In this document: in pieces, positions 20,795 through 31,143 of the stretch
Layout: each line of letters starts with the position of its first letter
Position numbering within the stretch: position 1 is the stretch's first letter
Source: Flavobacteriaceae bacterium
GTDB taxonomy: Bacteria; Bacteroidota; Bacteroidia; Flavobacteriales; Flavobacteriaceae
Reading direction: 5' to 3'
DNA length: 64,000 nucleotides
NCBI GenBank assembly: GCA_024638165.1
Contig: JAHEKV010000006.1
Coordinates: 1-64,000 of the forward strand
The notes under the pieces: generated by a model
What the model was told of the DNA's origin: nothing
Database searches by the model: none
What the model saw: only the letters and a program-made list of their open reading frames with translations
Program-made: the position numbers and the translations under genes

Positions 20795-22093
20795 ATGATG
20801 AGTAAGACATTTATAGAAGAGTTACAGTGGAGAGGAATGGTACATGATTTTATGCCAGGCCTCGAGGATCATTTAAAAGAATCGATGCGTTCGGCTTATG
20901 TGGGCTTTGACCCAACCGCTGATTCGCTACATATCGGAAATTTGGTAAGCATCATGATGCTGCGTCATTTTCAGATCGCAGGACATCGCCCGATAGCCTT
21001 AGTTGGAGGTGCCACAGGAATGATTGGTGATCCTTCTGGAAAATCGAAAGAGCGCAATCTACTCGATGAACCTACTCTTAGGCATAACCAGGAAGCTATT
21101 AAGAATCAACTAGCGAAGTTTTTAGATTTTGATCCTTCCCTTGACAACAGTGCCGAGCTCGTTAACAATTACGACTGGATGAAAGATTTTAGTTTTCTAG
21201 CTTTCATTCGAGATGTTGGTAAACATATTACCGTCAATTATATGATGGCCAAAGAGTCGGTGAAAAAAAGAGTTTCTGCTGAAGAGAGCGATGGTATGTC
21301 TTTCACTGAATTCACCTATCAACTGGTTCAGGGTTATGACTTTTTACACTTGTATCGCGACAAAGAAGTTAGTCTTCAAATGGGCGGAAGCGACCAGTGG
21401 GGAAATATTACCACGGGTACAGAGCTTATTCGAAGAGTGGCAGGCGGTAAAGGTTTTGCACTTACTTGCCCATTAGTCACCAAGGCTGATGGAACAAAAT
21501 TCGGAAAGTCTGAAGGAGGAAATATTTGGTTAGACCCCAATAGAACTTCTCCTTATAAATTCTATCAGTATTGGCTGAACACCTCTGATGAAGACGCAGC
21601 TCATTTTATTAAGATTTTCACCTTCTTAGAGAAAGAAGAAATAGATTCCCTGATTAGCGAGCATGCAAAAGCCCCGCATTTACGTATACTTCAACAGCGA
21701 CTTGCTAAAGAGGTAACTATACTGGTTCATTCTGAAGCTGACTATGAGAATGCTGTAGCTGCGAGCGCGATTCTATTTGGTAAATCAACCGCCGAAGACC
21801 TTAAGCAGCTTCCTGAAAAGGTTTTTCTAGAGGTGTTTGACGGTGTGCCTAGTGCTGAGGTGTCTAAAGCTCGATTTGAAGAAGGTCTAGATATGATTGC
21901 TGCTTTGGCCGCTGAAACCGGATTTTTCGCTTCAAATGGTGAAGCACGTCGGGAGCTAAAACAACAATCTATTTCGGTGAATAAATCGAAAGTTGGTGAG
22001 GATTATTCACTTTCAGCAGAAGATTTAATAGCCTCTAAATACATTCTTTTACAGAAAGGTAAAAAGAACTACTACCTACTAAAGGTGGTCTAA
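20795..22093 (+). CDS. tyrS: Tyrosyl-tRNA synthetase
   Basis: [47 protein letters not shown]4-like C-terminus. Confidence 0.98.
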   Translation: MMSKTFIEELQWRGMVHDFMPGLEDHLKESMRSAYVGFDPTADSLHIGNLVSIMMLRHFQIAGHRPIALVGGATGMIGDPSGKSKERNLLDEPTLRHNQEAIKNQLAKFLDFDPSLDNSAELVNNYDWMKDFSFLAFIRDVGKHITVNYMMAKESVKKRVSAEESDGMSFTEFTYQLVQGYDFLHLYRDKEVSLQMGGSDQWGNITTGTELIRRVAGGKGFALTCPLVTKADGTKFGKSEGGNIWLDPNRTSPYKFYQYWLNTSDEDAAHFIKIFTFLEKEEIDSLISEHAKAPHLRILQQRLAKEVTILVHSEADYENAVAASAILFGKSTAEDLKQLPEKVFLEVFDGVPSAEVSKARFEEGLDMIAALAAETGFFASNGEARRELKQQSISVNKSKVGEDYSLSAEDLIASKYILLQKGKKNYYLLKVV

Positions 22094-23052
22094 GCCATCA
22101 TTAGATTACATCCTCTAATCTCTGCAGTATCGAATCTACCGAGCACTTCGAAACTGCCGTCAGGGTAAGTTTTTCCTAAATCTTCTGTTGCTATAAATGC
22201 ACAAGAGTGGGTGTTGGCCAGATCAATGATGTTGATTCCGCCCGTTTTTTCATGAGGGTTAATGGTGAAAGGATCCTCTGCTTCTCGAATGAGTACTTTC
22301 ATCCAGGGTGCAGGATGAAAAATACCCTCTCCTGGCGAATAGGCTTGTGAAAACAATTCGGTCATTCCGTATTCAGAATGAATTGTGTCTATTTCGAAAG
22401 CCGATTGCAACTGGCGATGTACTTCTTCTCTGATAATTTCTTTGCGTCTTCCTTTCATTCCACCGGTTTCCATAACAATCGTGTTCTTCAAGGTCATGGG
22501 ATTGCTTTCTGCCCAATCGAGAAGTGCATAGGTTACTCCGATGAGTAGCTTTTTTTGATCGCTGGCTAATAGTTTGGTGAGCTGCTGATCTCCGAGTTTA
22601 TAATAACCTGATCCTGGCCGCGCTTTGTTTATTAGGTAATCGACCATATAAATGAGCGAGGAATGGGTTTGTTCTTGATAAGAAGGTAGAAGAGCTATTA
22701 GAACTAAGTCTGAAATAGGCCCGTAGGTCGCTTCGAAAAAAGTAAAAAAGCTTTGCTTATAACCTTCTAATGAATGATAGTAGTGCTTACTTCGATTGGT
22801 TTGAGCCGTCGTTCCCGAACTCATGAAGTACCCCTCTTCTTTTAGGTTTTTATCGAAGACTTTATGGCTCTTAAAAAATGAAATGGGTAGAAAAGGGATT
22901 TCGACCAGTGAAGAGACATTGCTTGGATCCTTTCTTAAGAGCTGGCAGTAGGCGTTATACACCTCGATATTTTGAAACTGATCCTTAAAAAGGTCTAACG
23001 CCTTTTCCTCAAAGTCGCTTTCAGTTACAGATGTGAATTTAGCTTTTGCCAT
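22090..23052 (-). CDS. LuxE/PaaK-family acyl-protein synthetase / acyltransferase
   Basis: [51 protein letters not shown]. Confidence 0.82.
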   Translation of the reverse strand: MAKAKFTSVTESDFEEKALDLFKDQFQNIEVYNAYCQLLRKDPSNVSSLVEIPFLPISFFKSHKVFDKNLKEEGYFMSSGTTAQTNRSKHYYHSLEGYKQSFFTFFEATYGPISDLVLIALLPSYQEQTHSSLIYMVDYLINKARPGSGYYKLGDQQLTKLLASDQKKLLIGVTYALLDWAESNPMTLKNTIVMETGGMKGRRKEIIREEVHRQLQSAFEIDTIHSEYGMTELFSQAYSPGEGIFHPAPWMKVLIREAEDPFTINPHEKTGGINIIDLANTHSCAFIATEDLGKTYPDGSFEVLGRFDTAEIRGCNLMMA

Positions 23053-23157
23053 GACTCTTTAAAAGTGAATCAAAGGTAATTAGAATCGTTCATTTTTCGT
23101 TCAGGCCTAATAAATTAAGGGCCTACAAGCGGATAGAAAATACACCTTAAAGATTAA

Positions 23158-23215
23158 TTAACATTTAAGAACATAAGACTTAACCTTTTTAAGGATTTAT
23201 ACATCGAAAGTTAAC
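23158..23215 (+). promoter_or_regulatory. Cluster of TTAAC repeats, candidate response-regulator operator
   Basis: TTAAC at 23158, 23180 and 23211; first two spaced 22 bp apart, in the largest intergenic gap of the window. Confidence 0.35.
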
Positions 23216-23278
23216 CTTGTTCTAAAATAAAGACGAGGATGCCCCCGTAGTTTTGGAAAAAATTTTAAAACCCTCGAA

Positions 23279-24667
23279 ATGAAAAAATCAATCTTTGCTT
23301 TAGCTCTTTCTGGAGCAATGCTTTTCTCTTCTTGTGAGCAAGAAGTTGTTATCGACGATGCTCAGTTACAGGCGATCGTGGACGCTGCTGTTGCTGCTGC
23401 ACTGGCTAACTATCCAAACACTGAAGAAATCGCTGATGCTGCTGCTGCCGCTGCTACTGCTGCTGTCGCAAACGGTCTTGGTGATATCGATTCAGCAATT
23501 CAAGATGCCCTTGATGCTGCAGAGGCTTTAACCAATCCTTCTATTGTAAGAGTGGGTACAGGTGGTGTAACCGAAATTACCGCTGACACCACTTGGTCGA
23601 ACGATAAAATCTGGTTAATGGATGGTAAAATTGTTGTTCAAGACGGTGTTACACTTACTATCGAAGAAGGTACTATCGTAAAAGGTTCTACAGGTACAGG
23701 CTCAAATGCTACTGTCTTAGTAATTGCTAAAGGAGGAAAAATAAATGCCGTAGGTACTGCCGAAAAGCCAATCATTTTTACTGACGCAAACGATCAAATT
23801 GTTTATGCGAACGGTACTACTTCACCCAATAGATCGTTATCGGACAAAGGTTTGTGGGGATCGATCATTCTATTAGGTAATGGTGTTGTTGGTGCTGCTA
23901 ATGGTGAAGCAAACATCGAGGGTGTTGTTTCAGGATACGAGTTTACCAAGTACGGTGGTTCTGATAATGCTGACAATTCAGGAGTGATGAAATATGTTTC
24001 TATTCGTCACACAGGAACTGCGGTTTCACCGGGTAACGAGCTTCAAGGCCTTACTATGGGAGGTGTTGGTTCAGGAACAACCATTGAAAATATTGAACTT
24101 ATCGGATCTGAAGATGATGGTATTGAGATTTTTGGAGGTGCTGTAAATGTAAGTAATCTCGTAATTGCAAACTTTGATGACGATGGTATCGATTTAGATC
24201 AAGCCTATGCAGGTACAATCTCAAATGCCGTTGTTATTTTGGCTTCAGGTTCAGATACTGCTTTCGAAATTGACGGTACTGAAGAGCCAAATGATGCTAT
24301 CGTTGGGGAATATACCCTTCAGAATGTATCGGTTTATGGTCGTTCAGATGCAGCTAAATTTGACACTTTTGGCAACTGGAAATCTGACGCTACCGGATTC
24401 AATGACAACGTAGTATTTGTTGATTTCCCAGCAGGATCAACTTTAGGAGGTATCGATGCGGATACTTATGATGGAGCTGGTACTGCGGCAGTTGAAGGAA
24501 AATTAAACTTCAGAGATTTTGTAGCTGTTACTTCTGATTCTAAGACAGATGTAATAGCAGGTCAAGTAGAAGAAGCATCTGCTACTTGGATTTCTGTAAG
24601 TGCCACACGCCCTTCAGGAAAAGGAGCTGACGAATCTGTCTTTGCTTGGACACAATTCTTCAACTAA
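23279..24667 (+). CDS. Secreted lipoprotein with Ala-rich helical N-terminus and beta-helix-like repeats
   Basis: Lipobox LFSSCEQ; Ala-rich heptad-like segment; GSEDDGIEIFGGAVNVSNLVIANFDDDGIDLDQAYAG repeats of parallel beta-helix type. Confidence 0.75.
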   Translation: MKKSIFALALSGAMLFSSCEQEVVIDDAQLQAIVDAAVAAALANYPNTEEIADAAAAAATAAVANGLGDIDSAIQDALDAAEALTNPSIVRVGTGGVTEITADTTWSNDKIWLMDGKIVVQDGVTLTIEEGTIVKGSTGTGSNATVLVIAKGGKINAVGTAEKPIIFTDANDQIVYANGTTSPNRSLSDKGLWGSIILLGNGVVGAANGEANIEGVVSGYEFTKYGGSDNADNSGVMKYVSIRHTGTAVSPGNELQGLTMGGVGSGTTIENIELIGSEDDGIEIFGGAVNVSNLVIANFDDDGIDLDQAYAGTISNAVVILASGSDTAFEIDGTEEPNDAIVGEYTLQNVSVYGRSDAAKFDTFGNWKSDATGFNDNVVFVDFPAGSTLGGIDADTYDGAGTAAVEGKLNFRDFVAVTSDSKTDVIAGQVEEASATWISVSATRPSGKGADESVFAWTQFFN

Positions 24668-24696
24668 ACCCTTTAGGCTTAATTATAATTTAAGTG

Positions 24697-24726
24697 AATA
24701 GCCCTGTTTTGCCGGGGCTATTTTCC
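24697..24726 (+). terminator. Candidate Rho-independent terminator or attenuating hairpin
   Basis: AATAGCCC-loop-GGGCTATT followed by TTTTCC, between lipoprotein and TonB receptor genes. Confidence 0.55.
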
Positions 24727-24743
24727 AATTCACACGATACTCT

Positions 24744-27554
24744 ATGAAAAACTTTTCTCTTTTTATATTAGTCTTCATCACTGCACTAAGCTTTGGGCAG
24801 TCTGTGATTACTGGTACCGTTATCGATGGAGATTTTAATGAACCACTAGCTTTTGCAAACGTGGTACTACGTGAACAAGGCTCGACTGAAACTGTTTCAG
24901 GAGCTATCACTGATTTTGAGGGAAAATATGTTTTCGAAGTGAATGGTCCTGGTCCTTATGAAATTGAATTTTCTTACCTCGGTTATGAAACTAAGGTAGT
25001 AAGTGAGATTAAAACCAAAGAGGGAGATGAGGTTGAGGTGAGTATTGTTCTTAATCCTCTAGCCAATGCTCTTGAAGAAGTGGTAGTGACAACAACTGTT
25101 CGCAAAAACAATGAGGCTTCGGTTCTTGCGATTCAAAAGGGCGCGGTTACTATGCTTGACGGTCTTTCGGCTCAGACCATGAAAAAATCGGGTGACGGAA
25201 ACGTAGCTACAGCCATCAAACGTATTCCTGGTGTTTCGGTTCAAGGAGGGAAATTTGTTTACGTTCGAGGTTTGGGAGATCGTTATTCAAAAACCCTTTT
25301 AGGTGGTCTTGAGGTTCCGGGATTAGATCCTGATCGAAATACTTTACAATTAGATGTTTTTCCGACAAACCTTCTAGACAATTTATTGGTGAGTAAATCT
25401 GCAAGCTCTGATTTGCCTGCGGACTTTACAGGTGGCTTAGTTGATGTGCTATTGAAAGATTTTTCTACACTGCCTGAGTATACGCTTTCGGTTTCTACAG
25501 GATACAACTCGGCAACTAATTTTAAGAGCGCCCCAGGTCTGCCAGACTATTCATTAAATAGTTTATCATTCGATTCAGGTATTAATGACCTTCCATTCCC
25601 TTCTATTATTAATTTCCCAAGGCCTGTGAACATTGTAAATAATTTACAAGAACAGGTTCTAGTTTCTAGTACTAATGCTTTTACACGTCAGATGGGTGTT
25701 AGTAGAGAGAATAATCTTCTTGATTATAGCATCGGAGGCACGGCCTCGAATCAGTACAATATCAACGAAAAGATTGCAGTAGGCTACATTGCTTCGATGA
25801 ATTATAAATACGACTCTGATTATTATTCAAATACTATAAATAGAAGTGTTGCTGTACGTAACGGAGCCCAAAAAGAATTTGATGCACAAGAGGGGGAATT
25901 GGGTTCTATTCAAGCCATTGCGAGCGGATTATTTGGGGTTTCGCTGAAAACGGGAAGTTTCAAACATAAAGCTACTATTTTAGCTATTCGTAGCGGAGAG
26001 AGTAACGGTTTTGATGGGATAATCGAAGATTATATTGAGAACCCTTATTCAGGTGTAACCAATACGATGACCCATACGCAAAGAGAAATTTTAACGGTTC
26101 CTTTTTCAGGGATCTATCGACTAGGGGATAAACTCTCTTTTGACTGGAAAGTTGCTCCCTCCGTAGTCAAAGTTCGAGATATTGATTTCAGAAAATCAGT
26201 TTTTAACGTACTTCCAAATGGATCTCGAATTATTGACAATGCATCATCTGCACTTCCTCTTCGTTTGTGGAGAGACCTTGAAGAGTATGGTTTATCAGCT
26301 AAGGCAGATTTAAAATACAGCTTCAATTTTTTTGGTTCTGAGGGAAATAATCTGAAGGTCGGGTTCGCTTACAATAATAAAAGTCGTGATTTTGGAACAG
26401 ACGTATTTTCTATTGGCTATCGAGGCTCTTCACTTGATCTTCAAGGAGACTACGACAATATCTTGAATCCTAATTTTATTTGGAATTCAGCGAAGGGAAC
26501 TGGGTCATTTGTTATTGGCGATTACCAGCCAACGAATCAGTATAAGGCTGAGAATACTACGATTGGGGGATATTTGTCGACTGAATTGCGCTTGTCAGAG
26601 AAATTGAAATCAATCTTAGGAGTTCGTTACGAGTCTTATAATATCTTATACTCAGGACAGGCTATTTCAGGGGAGATTTATAGAGATAGTGAGTTCATCG
26701 ATGTGGCCGATATCTACCCTTCGGCAAACTTTATTTATTCGGTAAATGATCAGACCAATATTAGAGCGTCGTATTCGATGACCACAGCCCGACCAAGTTT
26801 TAAAGAGAATTCGGCGGCAAATATTTATGATCCAATTACCGAGCGATTCTTTGTCGGTAACATCGATCTTGTACCTACTTATGTGAATAATTATGACTTG
26901 CGATGGGAACACTATGGTGAAGAAAATCGCTTTATGGCACTAAGTGCTTTCTACAAGCAGTTTACAGATCCTATTGAAATCAACTATTACGATGTTACCA
27001 CTCCAAACACGTTAGTTGCGAGAAATACCCAAGAAGCAATTGTTTATGGTGTTGAACTAGAAATGAGAAATTCGATCTATTCGAATGATTTCTACAGGCT
27101 TTCTTATAATCTGAATACATCAATTATTGTCTCAGAGCTTGAAATGTCTCAAAATGAACTAGAGGCAAGAAAGTCAGTGGCTGGTGATCGTGAAATTGAT
27201 ACCACTCGTCAATTGCAGGGGCAGTCTCCGTACCTGGTAAATGCAGGGGTAACCTATAATCTTTTTGACAAAGAATTTGAAGCAGGTTTATTTTATAATG
27301 TGCAAGGGCGCGCGCTACAGGTTATTGGTGTGGGTCAATTCCCAGACGTTTTCACAGAACCCTTTCACAGTTTGAACTTTAATGCAAGCAAACGTTTTGG
27401 TGAGTCAAAAAACACAACACTTTCATTTAAAGCTGAGAACTTATTGAATGATTTAATCGAAAGTCGATTCGATTATTTCGGCAACAATGATTTTGTTTTC
27501 TCAAGTCTAGCTCCTGGGGTGAACGTATCGTTAGGGCTTTCGTTCCGTTTTTAA
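24744..27554 (+). CDS. TonB-dependent receptor with N-terminal carboxypeptidase-like (CarboxypepD_reg-like) domain
   Basis: VITGTVIDGDFNEPLAFANVVLREQG...; plug KSGDGNVATAIKRIPGVSVQGGKFVYVRGLGDRYSKTLLGG; C-terminal LGLSFRF. Confidence 0.95.
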   Translation: MKNFSLFILVFITALSFGQSVITGTVIDGDFNEPLAFANVVLREQGSTETVSGAITDFEGKYVFEVNGPGPYEIEFSYLGYETKVVSEIKTKEGDEVEVSIVLNPLANALEEVVVTTTVRKNNEASVLAIQKGAVTMLDGLSAQTMKKSGDGNVATAIKRIPGVSVQGGKFVYVRGLGDRYSKTLLGGLEVPGLDPDRNTLQLDVFPTNLLDNLLVSKSASSDLPADFTGGLVDVLLKDFSTLPEYTLSVSTGYNSATNFKSAPGLPDYSLNSLSFDSGINDLPFPSIINFPRPVNIVNNLQEQVLVSSTNAFTRQMGVSRENNLLDYSIGGTASNQYNINEKIAVGYIASMNYKYDSDYYSNTINRSVAVRNGAQKEFDAQEGELGSIQAIASGLFGVSLKTGSFKHKATILAIRSGESNGFDGIIEDYIENPYSGVTNTMTHTQREILTVPFSGIYRLGDKLSFDWKVAPSVVKVRDIDFRKSVFNVLPNGSRIIDNASSALPLRLWRDLEEYGLSAKADLKYSFNFFGSEGNNLKVGFAYNNKSRDFGTDVFSIGYRGSSLDLQGDYDNILNPNFIWNSAKGTGSFVIGDYQPTNQYKAENTTIGGYLSTELRLSEKLKSILGVRYESYNILYSGQAISGEIYRDSEFIDVADIYPSANFIYSVNDQTNIRASYSMTTARPSFKENSAANIYDPITERFFVGNIDLVPTYVNNYDLRWEHYGEENRFMALSAFYKQFTDPIEINYYDVTTPNTLVARNTQEAIVYGVELEMRNSIYSNDFYRLSYNLNTSIIVSELEMSQNELEARKSVAGDREIDTTRQLQGQSPYLVNAGVTYNLFDKEFEAGLFYNVQGRALQVIGVGQFPDVFTEPFHSLNFNASKRFGESKNTTLSFKAENLLNDLIESRFDYFGNNDFVFSSLAPGVNVSLGLSFRF

Positions 27555-27556
27555 TA

Positions 27557-27587
27557 TAAAAACCTGCCATTCAAGGCGGGTTTTTTT
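27557..27587 (+). terminator. Rho-independent terminator after TonB receptor gene
   Basis: AAAACCTGCC ATTCAA GGCGGGTTTT followed by T-run. Confidence 0.8.
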
Positions 27588-27626
27588 ATCTTTAGACTGT
27601 TAGGTGATCCCTAAGTATTTTACACC

Positions 27627-28313
27627 ATGAAAAAAGATGACATTCGAATACTTCTCGTTGATGATGAACAAGATATCCTTGAAATTGTAGGATATAATCT
27701 ATCACAAGAAGGATATCAGGTTTATACAGCCAAAAATGGAGTTGAGGCCGTGGCTAAAGCCAAAAAGAAGAATCCTCATCTAGTGATCCTAGACGTTATG
27801 ATGCCTGAAATGGATGGAATCGAAGCTTGTGAAACCATCCGAAACACACCGGGATTAGAAAACACCATTATTACCTTCTTAACTGCCAGAGGAGAAGATT
27901 ACTCTCAGCTTGCTGGTTTTGAGGCTGGGGCAGATGATTACATACAAAAGCCTATCAAACCGAAGGTTTTGATGTCTAAGGTCAAGGCATTGCTACGTCG
28001 TCGCAAAGAAGAATCTTCTGAATCTGAAGGGTTACATACCGTAGGCAATCTAACGATCAATAGAGAAGAGTATAAAGTCATCAATAAGGGTGAAGAACTC
28101 ATTTTACCTCGCAAAGAATTCGAATTATTGGCCCTATTAACTTCAAAGCCAGGTAAGGTATTTAAACGCGAATCTATTCTTGAAAAAGTTTGGGGTAGTG
28201 AAGTTGTTGTCGGGGGCAGAACCATCGATGTACATATTCGAAAGCTTCGAGAAAAGATCGGAGATGACCATTTTCAAACCGTTAAAGGGGTAGGTTATAA
28301 ATTCGTAATTTAA
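27627..28313 (+). CDS. OmpR/PhoB-family response regulator
   Basis: ILLVDDEQDILEIVGYNL...VILDVMMPEMDG; winged helix VWGSEVVVGGRTIDVHIRKLREKIG. Confidence 0.96.
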   Translation: MKKDDIRILLVDDEQDILEIVGYNLSQEGYQVYTAKNGVEAVAKAKKKNPHLVILDVMMPEMDGIEACETIRNTPGLENTIITFLTARGEDYSQLAGFEAGADDYIQKPIKPKVLMSKVKALLRRRKEESSESEGLHTVGNLTINREEYKVINKGEELILPRKEFELLALLTSKPGKVFKRESILEKVWGSEVVVGGRTIDVHIRKLREKIGDDHFQTVKGVGYKFVI

Positions 28314-28321
28314 CGCCCTAG

Positions 28322-29413
28322 ATGGCGGCTAATTTAAAAAATGCGAATCCTTTTGTCCTGAGATATGCACTGTATGTCTCACTCGTTGTAACGGTTTTCG
28401 TCACTTCGCTGCTGTACATTTTAGGCCTGTCAGAACCTTTAATTATTCTTGCCTTTTTTGTTCTGTCATTAATTTCGAGTTTTTTGATTCTGAGGGTAGG
28501 TATTGAGAATTATGTCCTTAAACTCATTAAGGAAGTATACTCTGAAGTTTCATTGTTAGAAGGAATTCGGTTTACAGGCAGTAGTGTTTCGACCGATTTA
28601 GATTCGTTAACCTCTGATATCGAGAAGTTTGCTCGAGGAAAGAAAATAGAAATCGAGACACTTAAGATTCGAGAGGAGTATCGAAAAGATTTTTTGGGTA
28701 ATGTGGCACATGAAATGAAGACCCCCTTGTTTACCATCCAAGGTTATATTCTGACGCTCTTAGATGGTGCTATGCAGGATAAAAAAGTGCGTAAAAAATA
28801 CCTTGAACGAGCCAATAAAAGTGTAGATCGTCTCCTTTACATTGTCAAGGATCTAGACACCATTACCAGACTAGAGTCTGGATCACAGAAGCTTTATATG
28901 CAGCCAATGGATATCGTTGAACTCATTGAAAGTGTTTTTGAAATGCTTGAAATGAAGGCTACGAAGAAGGATATCACACTGGTTTTTGATAAGGTTTACG
29001 AACATTCGGTTTGGGTGAATGGCGATGCAGAGAAACTAGAACATGTTTTAAGTAATCTCATTGAGAATTCAATTAAGTATGGGCACCAAGGAGGTACTAC
29101 AGAGGTTACTATCGAAGATTTGACAGAGGATAAACTAATCATAAGAGTCACCGACAATGGAGACGGAATTGCTAAAGAGCATTTGCCACGACTCTTTGAA
29201 CGATTTTATCGAGTAGACAAGAGCGGGTCAAGGAAAGAAGGGGGCTCTGGTTTAGGTCTTTCAATTGTAAAGCATATCGTAGAAGCCCATGGTGAGCGAA
29301 TCTATGTAGAGAGTGAGCCTGGGGTAGGATCAGAATTCTCTTTTACGCTTCAAAAAACCGAAAACAGCTCATCGAAATCAACGGCTGAACTAAATGCTTC
29401 AAGCCCCGAATAG
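28322..29413 (+). CDS. PhoR-like sensor histidine kinase
   Basis: Two N-terminal TM segments, FLGNVAHEMKTPLFTIQGY H-box, NLIENSIKYGHQGG, GGSGLGLSIVKHIVEAHG. Confidence 0.95.
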   Translation: MAANLKNANPFVLRYALYVSLVVTVFVTSLLYILGLSEPLIILAFFVLSLISSFLILRVGIENYVLKLIKEVYSEVSLLEGIRFTGSSVSTDLDSLTSDIEKFARGKKIEIETLKIREEYRKDFLGNVAHEMKTPLFTIQGYILTLLDGAMQDKKVRKKYLERANKSVDRLLYIVKDLDTITRLESGSQKLYMQPMDIVELIESVFEMLEMKATKKDITLVFDKVYEHSVWVNGDAEKLEHVLSNLIENSIKYGHQGGTTEVTIEDLTEDKLIIRVTDNGDGIAKEHLPRLFERFYRVDKSGSRKEGGSGLGLSIVKHIVEAHGERIYVESEPGVGSEFSFTLQKTENSSSKSTAELNASSPE

Positions 29414-30411
29414 CTCGAGATACGCTCTAATTGGTCAAGACTAAATTCTTCTTGAGTAGAACTAGGAACAACCTTTAATTGGTCAAGTCTTTTGGCGATA
29501 TGAACCTGTTCATATTGACCGGGTGTTGGAATAAAAAAAGCTTTCTTTCCTAGTTTAGCCAAATCCATAACGGTGGTATAACCCGATCTACATAAAATAA
29601 AATCACTGGCTTGAACACTTTGTGAAAGCTCTTCAGATCTCATGAAATTAACCTTGAGTATCGTTCCTGAATCAAGGGTTATTTCTTCTTGTGTTTGCTC
29701 TTTTTCGATCACTCCGCGAACCATTAGAATTTGACCACTAAAAGCTTGTAACTCTTCGGTCAATCGATTTTCAAGTAGGGTGCGTTGGGGCTCTGGTCCT
29801 GATAAGAGCACCATTAAATCATAAGCCTTCTTTGTCGACTTTTTTTCAAATCTACTTAGAGGGCCCATGTATTTGAGGTTTTGTGGTTTCTTGTCAAGAT
29901 GCCCCAGTTCCCCGGTTAAGTTGTTCTCTCCTTCAAAATCTGGCACCCATACTGCATCGTACTTTTTAAAGATTTGTTGATGCATCGCCGAGCTAATTTG
30001 TGTCGTGCTTCCTGAAAGTACACGAAGCTGATGGGTGATAAAGACGTTCGGAATGCCTTTTACATAAATACCTAGACGATTATCTGATATAATTCCGTCG
30101 GCATTCACCTCTTTAGCGATTTTTTCAATGGCCTTTCTTTCTTTACGCATCGCACTCAAAATTTTAGGAGAGTCTAAGATCATTTTGAGTTTGAAGAATC
30201 GTCCGTCAGAAGCGTAGGTAATTTGGTAAGAGGGTAGTTCAAAATTCGCTAGTTCTGGAAATTCCTTGGTGAGTAGGCCTAGAGCAACACCGTCAGAGGC
30301 CAAGACTACCTCATAGTCTTTCTCTAATAGGGCTTTAATAATTGGAATGCATCGGGTTGAATGCCCGAGCCCCCAATTAAGAGGCGCTACCACTATCGTC
30401 TTTTTTTTCAT
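29350..30411 (-). CDS. UDP-GlcNAc:PP-lipid-like glycosyltransferase (GT28/GT1-like)
   Basis: MKKKTIVVAPLNWGLGHSTRCIPIIKALLEKDYEVVLASDG; CRSGYTTVMDLAKLGKKAFFIPTPGQYEQ. Internal start chosen. Confidence 0.82.
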   Translation of the reverse strand: MKKKTIVVAPLNWGLGHSTRCIPIIKALLEKDYEVVLASDGVALGLLTKEFPELANFELPSYQITYASDGRFFKLKMILDSPKILSAMRKERKAIEKIAKEVNADGIISDNRLGIYVKGIPNVFITHQLRVLSGSTTQISSAMHQQIFKKYDAVWVPDFEGENNLTGELGHLDKKPQNLKYMGPLSRFEKKSTKKAYDLMVLLSGPEPQRTLLENRLTEELQAFSGQILMVRGVIEKEQTQEEITLDSGTILKVNFMRSEELSQSVQASDFILCRSGYTTVMDLAKLGKKAFFIPTPGQYEQVHIAKRLDQLKVVPSSTQEEFSLDQLERISSYSGLEAFSSAVDFDELFSVF

Positions 30412-30432
30412 GGGTTTAGGGCGATATTGGGT

Positions 30433-30440
30433 TAGATTTG
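30433..30440 (+). promoter_or_regulatory. Candidate -7 element TAGATTTG upstream of trmB
   Basis: Matches TAnnTTTG. Confidence 0.3.
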
Positions 30441-30461
30441 TAGGTTCAAAATAGATCAACC

Positions 30462-31127
30462 TTGGGTAGTAAAAATAAACTAAAACGCTTTAGAGATAAT
30501 GATTCTTTTGAGAATGTAATTCAACCTTCTCGAGAAGAAATTTTAGAAGGTTTCGAATTGAAAGGGACTTGGAATTCTATTTTTTCGAATTCAAATCCGA
30601 TCGTTTTAGAATTGGGCTGTGGTAAGGGAGAATACACCCTGGCACTCGCTGAACGTTACCCAGAAAAAAACTTTATCGGAATCGATATTAAAGGGGCTAG
30701 ATTATGGAGGGGAGCGAAGACAGCTCTTGAAAACAAGCTGCCGAATATTCGCTTTTTAAGAACACATATTGAGCTGATCGATTTGATTTTTGATTTAGGT
30801 GAGGTTAGTGAAATTTGGATTACATTTCCAGATCCCCAGATCAAGTATAAACGCACGAAACATCGACTTACCAATAGGGAGTTCCTCGATCGTTATAAAA
30901 AGATTCTTGGAGGTGAAGGTTTGGTGCACCTTAAGACAGATAGCGAGTTTCTACACGGATACACTTTGGGCCTTCTACACGGACTAGGTAAAGAAATTGT
31001 ATATTCGAACAACGACGTGTATAGGCAGTTGGGTAGCCCTTCAGTAGTAACTGAGGTTCAAACTTTTTATGAGAGCCAATATCTAGAAGTCGGTAAACCG
31101 ATCACCTATGTGTCATTTAAAATCTAA
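30462..31127 (+). CDS. trmB: tRNA (guanine(46)-N7)-methyltransferase (TTG start)
   Basis: LELGCGKGEYTLALAERYPEKNFIGIDIKGARLWRGAKTA; FPDPQIKYKRTKHRLTNREFL. Confidence 0.96.
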   Translation: MGSKNKLKRFRDNDSFENVIQPSREEILEGFELKGTWNSIFSNSNPIVLELGCGKGEYTLALAERYPEKNFIGIDIKGARLWRGAKTALENKLPNIRFLRTHIELIDLIFDLGEVSEIWITFPDPQIKYKRTKHRLTNREFLDRYKKILGGEGLVHLKTDSEFLHGYTLGLLHGLGKEIVYSNNDVYRQLGSPSVVTEVQTFYESQYLEVGKPITYVSFKI

Positions 31128-31143
31128 CTAATACTAAAGGCGG

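Noticed and set aside
23385-23475. GCT/GCTGCT-rich stretch as a microsatellite or mobile-element end
   Set aside because: Explained by the Ala-rich coding segment of the lipoprotein; codons are mixed and there is no perfect repeat unit
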